From Candidatus Altimarinota bacterium (GTDB lineage: Bacteria; Patescibacteriota; Gracilibacteria; BD1-5; UBA6164), in assembly GCA_028689115.1 (NCBI GenBank), contig JAQTWV010000001.1, forward strand, positions 473,539 through 537,538: a stretch of 64,000 bases of DNA, read 5' to 3'. The translations under genes and the position numbers were made by a program. Positions 56,101 to 64,000 of this stretch are shown one piece after another (within the stretch, counting starts at the first letter, position 1; every line of letters begins with the position of its first letter). A model generated the notes under the pieces. That model saw nothing but the letters and a program-made list of their open reading frames with translations. It did not search any database and had not been told where the DNA came from.

Positions 56101-56652
56101 AGTTAATCAACAAGTATGATAATCTCACAATGATATTTGATTCCAATTAAATCAATTTGGAACATTTAATTCTCAGTGAGAATTACTTCACCAACATTTT
56201 AACTCATCATCACTTGTAATTCAACACGTATGATAATATCATATTGATATATTTTTCCAAGTATATCAAGTAGGTACATTTGTTTGTAAATAATTATTAT
56301 TTCACCAACATTTTAATTCATCTTCTGTAGTTATTCAACATGTATGAAAATATCATGTTGATACATTTTTCCAAGTATATCAAGTAGGTACATTTGATTG
56401 TCAAAAATTATTGTATCACCAACATTTTAGTTCATTATCTGTTGTTATTCAGCATGTATGAAAAAATTTTGCAGATACATTTTTCCAAATATATCAAGTA
56501 GGTACGTTTGTTTGTCAATAATAATTATATCACCAACATTTTAGTTCATTATCTGTTGTTATTCAACATTCATGATTAAATCATGCATATGAAATATTTG
56601 TTCAAAACAATAAAAATATTGAAAACAACAAGTAAAATAAATACTTCTTCAT
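53188..56652 (-). CDS. Large secreted protein: RCC1-like repeats, cysteine peptidase, SdrD-B-like domain
   Basis: 1154 residues with a signal peptide (MKKYLFYLLFSIFLLFGTNI). Eight RCC1-like repeats (about 28-310) each read like HTCGITTDNELKCWGYN and NVPTGYTWKNVS, with paired cysteines. After a beta domain comes a papain-like core: Cys543 in GGNCYGMAVSSLL, His672 in YVGHTVVPYKV and Asp688 in IYFWDNN, a plausible catalytic set. The C-terminal part (about 1040-1150) is an SdrD-B-type domain (ISGYVYDDSNKNGVQDNG). It is exported and surface-bound or released; an attack or attachment role is inferred. It carries very many TGA glycines. The last 270 codons are duplicated downstream. Confidence 0.85.
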
Positions 56653-56847
56653 AAATACTATTTTTAGTTAAATAAAAACTATTAAACGGTTTTAATATAC
56701 ATTATTATATTATTTATTCAAATCTTTTTTAAGTTTTTCCTTTATTTTAAGCCAAAAATAAAATATAACATACTATTATACATATAGCACATTAAATTTA
56801 CATTAAATAGTTAGTATTTTAGATAGACAAATAGAGTATTTATTGTA

Positions 56848-56890
56848 AATAAAAAATAGATAATTAAAAAATTATCTATTTTTTATTTAT
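56848..56890 (-). terminator. Terminator of the cysS operon
   Basis: AAATAAAAAATAGATAAT/ATTATCTATTTTTTATTT hairpin just past the cysS stop. The rest of 56653-56895 is AT-rich spacer with the promoter region of the surface gene. Confidence 0.7.
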
Positions 56891-56895
56891 CTATT

Positions 56896-58353
56896 TTACA
56901 CCTTCTCTAAATAACTCCCCTCTCTACTATCTACTATCTTGTATCATAGAGAAATTAATTCATCTCTTAGTTTATCTGCCATTTCGAAGTTTTTATCTTT
57001 TTTTGCAACATTTCTAGCTTCTAGTTTTGCTTGTATTTCACTTGGTATTTCAGTATTTTCTACGATGTCAAAATCTACAATTGCAAGAACTTGATTAAAA
57101 GTTCTAAACATATCTAGAGCACTTTCAAGTTCTAGTTTAGAAAGCAGTTTTTCTCTTATTGCAGTATTTATAAACTTGATAAAATTATGCATTACAGCCA
57201 GAGTTTCAGGTATATTGAAATCATCTTCTAAATGATGCATGTATTCAAAAATATAATCTTGCATAGCTTCTCTAAAATCTCTAGAAACCATAGCATCATT
57301 TGTAGTATTTTGTATTTCTCTATTTATATTTTTTATTATTTCATCGATAGAATTTATAACACTTATGTTTGAGTCAATCTTATCAAAAGTAAAATTTACT
57401 TCGCTATTGTATTTAGCATTCATAAAAGACAATCTAATAGCTCTATACAAAACACTTGGTTTTACATCGCTATATTTTTCTTCTAAATCTTTTATTCTAT
57501 AAAAATTATTTGCACTTTTTGCCATCTTTTTACCATCAACCATCAAGTGACCTGAGTGTAACCAATATTTACTAAATTCTTTTCTAGTACAACTTTCAGT
57601 TTGTGCTATTTCATTTTGATGATGAGGAAAAATTAAATCAACTCCTCACATATGAATATCTATTTGTGCTCCAAAATATTTCATATTACAAGCACTACAT
57701 TCTATATGCCAACCTGGTCTTCATTTCAAAACTACTTTTTCTCAGGCAATTTCAAATTCTTGCATCCAAAAATTAGCTCCATCACTTTCCTTCCAAGCTT
57801 TCCAAAGTACAAAATCACTAGCACTTTCTTTGTCGTATTCATCACTATCAACTCTTGCTCAAGCTTTTAATCCTGACATATCCAGATTTGCAAGTTTTCC
57901 ATACTTACTATAACTTTTTACATCAAAATAAATACTTCAATCTTCTCAAAGATAAGCGTTTTTTCTATTTAACATAGTTTGTATCATTCTAGCCATTTCT
58001 GGAATTAGAGTTGAAATTGGAACTATATTATCAGCTGGAATTATGTTTAACTTTTTTATATCACTTAAAAATATATCTGTGTATTTTTTTGTAAATGATA
58101 ATAAATCTTCTCAAGAAGCCTGTGAATCCCTAATAGTTTTATCGTCAATATCAGTCAAATTCATAGTTGTAATTACATTGTACCCCAAAAATCTAAGTGT
58201 TCTCACAACTATATCTTCAAATACAAATGTTCTCAAATTTCAAATATGAGCATAATTATAAACAGTTGGTCCACAATAATATACTTTTACTTCTCTACTT
58301 GATAATGGTTTAAATTCTTCTATTTTTCTTGTTTTTGTATTATTTATCAACAT
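56896..58353 (-). CDS. cysS: Cysteinyl-tRNA synthetase
   Basis: 485 residues. [19 protein letters not shown] carries the zinc Cys and HIGH motif (here HIGN, as usual for CysRS). GWHIECSAC and [11 protein letters not shown] hold the other zinc ligands, and KMSKS appears as [11 protein letters not shown]. It charges tRNA-Cys. The start is 3 bases after the ferredoxin stop, so the two genes are cotranscribed. Mixed GGN and TGA glycines. C-terminal domain with [20 protein letters not shown] is family-typical. Confidence 0.95.
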
Positions 58354-58356
58354 ATC

Positions 58357-58590
58357 TTATTTTTTAATTTTTTTAAATACTAATTCACTTACCTTTATTG
58401 GACTACACCTATTATGAAATTCATTATCTATAAATACATTTGGTCATTCGCTGCATTTTCACATACATAGACTTTCTTCTATTTCTAAATTATCTAAATT
58501 AAATCTAGTCTTATCGTTTTGCAATCTAGTGATTATATAATTACTAAATTTTTCGCTACAAGATTTACCTTTACAAACTCTTATTTTCAT
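58357..58590 (-). CDS. Thioredoxin-like [2Fe-2S] ferredoxin
   Basis: 77 residues. MKIRVCKGKSCSEKFSNYII supplies the first cysteine pair and SLCMGKCSEGPNVFID the second, giving C-x4-C...C-x3-C, the pattern of the thioredoxin-like [2Fe-2S] ferredoxins (NuoE-type small domains). An electron carrier, partner unknown. It directly precedes cysS with a 3-base gap, which may only reflect operon packing. MGKC uses TGA for Gly. Confidence 0.85.
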
Positions 58591-58672
58591 TATTTTTTGT
58601 TAATTTATAATGTAACTTACCCTATTATATAAACAAAATAAATAATACAAAAGAAAAAAGTTTAAAAAAAAT

Positions 58673-58699
58673 TTGCTTATAAAAAAATTTTCATATAAT
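58673..58699 (+). promoter_or_regulatory. Promoter of the tRNA-Phe gene
   Basis: TTGCTT, 15 bases, TATAAT, with the -10 box 18 bases before the tRNA 5' end. Confidence 0.55.
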
Positions 58700-58717
58700 A
58701 AACAAGCATTAAGCAAA

Positions 58718-58792
58718 GCCGGGGTAGCTCAGTGGTAGAGCAGGGGCCTGAAAAGCCCTGTGTCGGTAGTTCAATTCTACTCTTCGGCACCA
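58718..58792 (+). tRNA. tRNA-Phe (GAA)
   Basis: Acceptor GCCGGGG pairs with CTTCGGC, with discriminator A and encoded CCA. D arm GCTC-AGTGGTA-GAGC. The anticodon stem GGGGC/GCCCT encloses loop CTGAAAA with anticodon GAA. T arm GGTAGTTCAATTCTACT. It stands alone between a promoter and a terminator. Confidence 0.97.
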
Positions 58793-58806
58793 TTAAATAA
58801 ATACTA

Positions 58807-58844
58807 GCAAAAAAGACTTTGATTCATTCAAAGTCTTTTTTGCT
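58807..58844. terminator. Bidirectional terminator, tRNA-Phe and gpsA
   Basis: AAAAAGACTTTGA-TTCA-TTCAAAGTCTTTTTT hairpin, T run on both strands. Confidence 0.9.
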
Positions 58845-59737
58845 TATAAAAATAATTTTTCAAATTTATTTTTTAGATATTTTTTATCAAAATTTCTTTC
58901 GTGTATTATCTCATAAATAATCTTAGTAATCCTAAAATCAAGATAACTTGATTTTATTTTTTTGTGCAAAATATTTAGATTATTAAGTCATTCTACTGTT
59001 TCGTCAAAACTTTTAAAATCGCTTAGATTTTCTTTTATTATAGTATAACCAAATTTAAAATTCCTAGATTTTTTTGAATTTGCTGATAAAAATAAATCTC
59101 ATATTTTTGTTCAAAAATCGCTATAAGAATCTAAATCAAAGATCAATAATAGATTTTCATATTCTTCCAATGATTTACTTATAAAATAATTTCTAAAGTT
59201 TTCTCACATAGATAAACTATAGACAATTCAACTTCAAATAGAAACTATGTTTTTATATATTCAAGCCAATTGATTTTGGTAAATATTTGTTGATGTATTT
59301 ATAATGTATTTACTTAAAAACAATTTTTTAAACTTTTCTGCTAAAGTTATATCTTTTGATGATAAATCATAAGAACAAACTTTTCAAGCGATAATTTCGC
59401 TAGATATATTTGCTCATGATAAAAAACAAACATCATTTGTAGATAATTTTTCTTCTATTAAGTTTGATACAAAATCTTCACTTTCTAAATCAAAGCATTT
59501 TTCTGTTATAAGTATTTTTTTACCTTTTAGATTTTTTAATTCACTTATTCTATCATCTAAATAATTTGATGGTATACAAAAAAATATATAATCATAATTA
59601 GCTATTTCATCATAATCTATATATTTTAAATTATGTTTTTTTGTTCTAGAAACAAAAGCTATTTCATTTTTTTTATCAAGTGATTTATAAAGAGCTAAAC
59701 CAAATTTTCAAGCTCAAATTATACAAATTTTGTTCAT
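58844..59737 (-). CDS. gpsA: Glycerol-3-phosphate dehydrogenase, NAD(P)+
   Basis: 297 residues, rather short for the family (about 330). NAD(P)-binding loop GAGKFGLALYKSL in the first 20 residues. DYIFFCIPS and LSGANISSEIIAGK (equivalent of the GPsfA segment) follow. Catalytic Lys lies in IYKNIVSIGSGIVYSL. NKFKFGYTI-like residues near the C-terminus fit the helical substrate domain. It reduces DHAP to sn-glycerol-3-phosphate for phospholipids. The cofactor-loop glycines are TGA. Confidence 0.88.
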
Positions 59738-59803
59738 TTTTATTTACTAATTTTTAAATTGTGACTAATTATATATTTTTTTTGTAAATTTTAAAATGTA
59801 TTG

Positions 59804-59848
59804 CAAAAAAATAAACTTTTCTCTAAAGAGAAAAGTTTATTTTTTTGC
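59804..59848 (-). terminator. Terminator of the PBP gene
   Basis: AAATAAACTTTTCTCT-AA-AGAGAAAAGTTTATTT hairpin overlapping the stop. Confidence 0.8.
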
Positions 59849-62179
59849 TTCAATTTTATCTTCTTTTTCTTCCTTTTTAGGAATCTTGTAATAATCAAGT
59901 AAATATTTTGCAACATCAGCAAATATATGACCAGAAGTTTCTCAACCATAAGCACTTGTTCTAATTCTTTCTAGTTTTACAACAATTGTAAATTTAGGAT
60001 CTTCAACAGGACCAAATCAAGCAAATGTTCAAACAGTTGATCAAACTCAAGTTTCATATCATCATTTATAAGAAATCTGAGCAGTTCATGATTTACAAGC
60101 CATTGCATATCATTTTACAAATCAATTTTTTGCAACTCAGTTTGTACATCAATCATAAAGCATATTAGTAACAACTTTTGAAGTTGATTCTTTTACAACT
60201 CTTCTTTCTTCTTCTGTTTTGTAAACAACTTCTTTTCAATCTGGATAAACAATTTTATCTATAATCTTTGGTTTTACAAAAACTCAAGAATTTGCAATAG
60301 CATTATAAGCAGCTGCAACTTGCAATTGAGTAATAGAAATTCAAAGTCAATAACTACGAGTAAATAATCAAGCTTGTGACCGTTTTTCCCAAGGTTCTAA
60401 TCTAGAACTAACTTCTCATTGTAAATCAATTCAAGTTATTTTTCAAAATCAAAATTCATCATAATATTGATACATCAGAGTCTTACCTACTTTTTGAGCA
60501 ATTCTAATCATTCATACATTACAAGAATAATTTAGTGCATTTCAAAATGTATGATATCACTTACATTGTTCAGCTACATTTGATATCTTAAAATTATCTA
60601 TTTCTACAAATCAATTATCTTGATACATAGAATTTTTATTTATTTCTCAAGTATCTATTCAAGCCGCTACAGTAACCATTTTCATAACAGATCCTGGTTC
60701 ATAAACAGCTGAAACTATATCATTTGAATAAACCGCTGCTCAATAACCATTTTTATATTTATATTTTACAAGTGCCATATTTCACAATTCTTCTCTTGTA
60801 GCTTCTCTTAAATTAATTTCTTTATTATCATATATAAACTTTGTTCCATTTTGGTTATCTTCAACAAAGATTGGGAATCATAATAAATCAGTTGCTGGAT
60901 TTGGGAATTCACTATATTTAACTTTTTCTAATTCATAAACATCTCAGAAATTATTTAAATCATAAGTAGGATAATTTGCCATTGCAATTATATTACCAGT
61001 TTTTGGGTCCATTACTATAATACTTCACTTATTAGCTCTATATTTTTTTACTCAATCTTCAAGTAATTGTTCTACTTTTTTTTGTACATTTCTATCAATT
61101 GTAGAAATAATTTGAATTCATTCTCAAATTAAATCTTCTTGATTTAATGAAATAGGATCAATAATTCTACCATTTATATCTTTTCTACTAACTATTTCTC
61201 AATTATTTCACTTTAAAATATCATTAAAATATCATTCTAATCCATAATTTCAAACTCAAGCGTTATCAACAAATCAAACAACTTGCGAAGCCAAATTTGA
61301 TTCTGGGTAATATCTATTTGGAAAAGGTGAAAGTATAAAAAATGAACTTATTGCTTTTTCTTCAGATAATATTCATCTAGAAATCGCTTCTTTTTCATCT
61401 TTTATGTAAGAAGTTATATAATCAGAATTATCAATTGAAATTTTATTTATAATTGGAACATATCTAAGTTCTCTTTTTCTAGTAAGACTTTTAAGTCTCT
61501 CCTCATTTGTTCATACAATTTTTGATAATTCTGTTATATGTGAATCACTATTATCAAATTCTTCTGGATTTATATATAGATAATTATCAGTTGGATATAA
61601 TCAAGAAAATCATAGATTTTTAATTTGAAGTATATCACTTGGAGATAATTCTTTATCAATCAAAACACTTGTAACCTTTGTTTGAAGTAATTTTGAAACT
61701 ATTTTATCTTTTAATAAATTTTTAATATATTTTTCATCATTTACAAAATTTTCTATTTCTAATACTTTTAAATATTTTAAAATATTATTTTTACATAAAT
61801 AAGCATTTTTATTATTACAAGATTCGTTGTAAACAATATCAACTAAAAAATTTGAAAGTTTTTCTTTATCTCAAATCATTTGTGGATCAACGGCTAAATC
61901 ATAAAGGTGCAGTGATGTAGCCAAAACTGTATTTTTATCTCATCAAGAATATATTGCTCATCTATTAACAGGAACAGAAACTTTTCATATTTGTTGAGCA
62001 TCTGCAAGTCAATTATAATAACTATAATTTGATACAGTATAAGAAAATAAGGTTTTAATTATAACTAAAAAAAAGAGAACAAAAAAAACAATAATAGTAT
62101 GTATTTGTGTCCATCTACTTATTATTTTTTTTATATAGTAATTTGATTTTAAGTTCTTTAAAAAATTGTTATATTGCAT
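59837..62179 (-). CDS. Class B penicillin-binding protein (transpeptidase)
   Basis: 780 residues: short cytosolic start, membrane helix (about 25-48), dimerisation domain, transpeptidase. Active-site motifs: SVMK in VYEPGSVMKMVTVAAG (SxxK), SCN in YSCNVGMIRI (SxN) and KSGTAQ (KTG-type). It cross-links peptidoglycan peptides; PBP2 or FtsI-like is not separable by eye, though PSN-type dimerisation loops suggest the FtsI side. The start overlaps murL by one base (TAATG), so both genes are translationally coupled. Longer than typical FtsI (about 580). Confidence 0.92.
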
Positions 62180-63534
62180 TATATATTTTTTAATATTATT
62201 TCTTTTATTTTTTGTGGTATTATATCATCATCATAAATTGTCGCAAATTTTTCTTCTAAATCTTTGAAATATTTTTCGTCATATTTTCAAGAAATATTTT
62301 TCACAAATTCATTTAATATATCGCTTTCATCATTTTTATATAATTTAAGAGACTTATAAAATACTAAAACAACTTCTTCTACTTCTCAAACACATTCAAA
62401 AGGTTTAAATGCACTTATTCATAAAAGTTCTAAAAAAGTTTGTTTTAAATCTTGTTTTAAAAATAAATCTTCTCAAAATATAGATAATATTTCATCATTT
62501 GATAAATAAGGTCTCAAAATAGCAAAAACAAAAGCACATTTAGGACAAGAATTACACCATATAGTTTGTTTTAATCTTTTTGTTTCATCTATCTTAAAAT
62601 TATTATTACAACTTGAAAAAACTCCAAAAAATTTCTTACAATTTTTTGCAAAATATTCTCAAATCTTGATTTCATACCATCATCTAAGAAGTGAAAAATA
62701 AGCTATATCTTTTGATAAATAATTATCTAAATAATCTTTAAAATCATTCTCAAATTCTAAACTTTTTGAATATTGATGATTTATTTCAAAATCATTCCAA
62801 AAAGTATTTCAGACACTTGCTGATTTTTCATTTGATAAAACAAGATATTTATAATCATACAAATAAGAAGTAAAAGCCAAAACAAAGGCTATAATTCAAG
62901 TTATTGGAACATGTCAATTATAATTTCACTCATTATTTAAAACTAGCAAACTTGGACTTATTTTTCTAGTTATGAGTAGTATTTTTTTATCTAAAACTCT
63001 AGCACAATTTTGTTTTATATCGTCTATTTTTCCAAAAACAACTAGATCATAATCTAGTTTAGATTTAGTAAATAAATCAATACTTACAAGAGAATCCTTT
63101 CATCATCAAAGTGGTATGAGCGATTTTTCGCTAAGCGAAAAATCTATTTTTTCATACCTTGTAACTCATATATTTTCAAATTGAAATAAATTATCTGGAC
63201 TAATTTTGTTTATAAAAAGAAATTCTCATAATCCATTTTTATAAAATTTTTGCCAAAAATGTATTTGCTTTTCATCTAATATTCATGATTTAACAAATAG
63301 TTTTTCAGTTGGAAACGATTTGTAGTAACTTATTCAAATAGCTATATGAAGAGAAAAAAGAAAGTTATTTATTATATGCTCATTTAAATTTTTTCTCACG
63401 AAAAAATCTACTGAAGAAAAATTTATTTCTTCAGTAAAAAAATAAGACTCATCAAAACTATATTCAAACTTAGCTAATAGATTTTGCTTATCAAAACTAA
63501 ATTTTTCAAAATAAAATGATTTAAATTCTCTCAT
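62179..63534 (-). CDS. murL: UDP-MurNAc-L-Ala-L-Glu epimerase
   Basis: 451 residues. GGGKDSLVSIDLF is the PP-loop-like nucleotide motif. NYNGHVPITGI, then SNEKSASVGN, FEINHQYSKSLEFE, YFSLLRGWYEIKI, FSSCNNNF and WCNSCPKCAFVFA are the ordered family landmarks. MurL inverts the L-Glu of the muropeptide to D-Glu, which replaces glutamate racemase. Coupling to the PBP gene (shared TAATG) supports a peptidoglycan role. The N-terminus at 63534 gives MREFKSFYFEKFSFDKQ, no signal peptide. Confidence 0.85.
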
Positions 63535-63636
63535 AGATTAGGTTCCAAAATTATATGTATTATAATATTTTTTTAAGTAAAAATATCAAATTTATATTTA
63601 AGTAAAAAAAGTGATTTCTAAATTTTTAGATTAAAT

Positions 63637-63664
63637 TTGCAAATATAAAAAAAAATTATATAAT
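63637..63664 (+). promoter_or_regulatory. Promoter of rpsO
   Basis: TTGCAA, 16 bases, TATAAT. The leader to the ATG is about 62 bases and contains a small hairpin ACTGG/CCGGT, which could be the S15 autoregulatory site (inference). Confidence 0.55.
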
Positions 63665-63733
63665 CCCCTTTGTTAATTTACTGGTGTATTTTCCGGTTTA
63701 TTACAAAATTTTATATTCGTAAAAAATACTTTT

Positions 63734-64000
63734 ATGACAGTTACTAAAGAAATAAAAAGTAAAATCATTTCTGATTTTGCAAGCAAAAAAGGTGATACAG
63801 GATCTAGCGAAGTACAAGTAGCTATTTTAACTGCACAAATTGAAAACCTTAAAGAACATTTATTAGAACACAAAAATGATAATCATTCTAGAAGAGGTAT
63901 CTTAATGATGGTTGCAAAAAGAAGAAAACTTCTTGCTTACCTAAAGAAAAAAGATGCTACTAAATATGCTGAAGTTATTGAAAAATTAAACTTAAGAAAA
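63734..64000 (+). CDS. rpsO: 30S ribosomal protein S15 (3' end outside window)
   Basis: The 89 residues visible cover nearly all of S15: [40 protein letters not shown] and [16 protein letters not shown] are the 16S rRNA-binding core. No stop is seen before base 64000, so only the last codons are missing. Glycines are GGT and GGA only, as often in highly expressed genes, so lack of TGA here is not a sign of transfer. S15 binds early in 30S assembly. Confidence 0.96.
   Translation, partial: MTVTKEIKSKIISDFASKKGDTGSSEVQVAILTAQIENLKEHLLEHKNDNHSRRGILMMVAKRRKLLAYLKKKDATKYAEVIEKLNLRK

Noticed and set aside
63734-64000. rpsO as a second imported gene because it has no TGA
   Set aside because: It has only a few glycines, and highly expressed genes often prefer GGN; flanks and composition are native.

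Overview
The window reads as a chromosome segment of a candidate-phyla-radiation bacterium that translates UGA as glycine (genetic code 25), as known for Absconditabacteria (SR1) and Gracilibacteria (BD1-5). Conserved proteins are cut repeatedly by TGA when read with the standard code. They become full length when TGA is read as Gly, and many of these TGAs fall at invariant glycines: P-loops, ABC signature motifs, the GxGxxG of GpsA. Only TAA and TAG end genes. The DNA is very AT-rich, and most starts are ATG without a clear Shine-Dalgarno sequence. All coordinates below were read with TGA as Gly.

Layout. 1-7.2 kb: a pilin-anchored surface protein (cut by the window edge), uvrC, a cohesin-like membrane protein, a TatD nuclease, two unknown proteins, an M29-type aminopeptidase and a tiny SSB-like protein. 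7.3-17.3 kb: an RNA pseudouridine synthase, two paralogous unknown proteins, secreted proteins (Ig-like repeat protein, M14 carboxypeptidase), a glucosaminidase that uses no TGA and looks imported, and an archaemetzincin-like protease. 17.4-26.8 kb: an ABC-F protein, a TPM/LemA pair, an MFS transporter, DUF4256, a RhuM-Fic gene between 33-bp direct repeats, tagI, Nudix, GNAT, a GIY-YIG remnant among palindromic repeats, and DUF1801.

26.8-35.1 kb is a defence locus on the minus strand: hsdR, a membrane-tethered PIN-like protein, hsdS, a MazF/PemK-like toxin and hsdM. Two candidate small RNAs lie on the opposite strand. The tmRNA gene follows (35.3-35.7 kb). 35.8-51.1 kb carries mainly housekeeping genes: uvrB, yvcK/cofD overlapping pgi, galU, a metG with an inserted element, a K+ channel and an M48/Ste24 protease. 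It also holds a second pilin-anchored surface protein.

51.3-56.7 kb is a surface-protein locus. It has a 1154-residue secreted protein (RCC1-like repeats, papain-like cysteine peptidase, SdrD-B-like domain). Its 3' end and a small membrane-protein gene are tandemly duplicated, with a perfect 42-bp palindrome at the junction. 56.9-64 kb: cysS with a small ferredoxin, tRNA-Phe, gpsA, murL overlapping a class B PBP (peptidoglycan synthesis), and the start of rpsO.

The gene set fits a small-genome, probably host- or prey-associated cell: repair, translation, cell wall, surface adhesins and proteases, and a defence island, with little biosynthesis visible.
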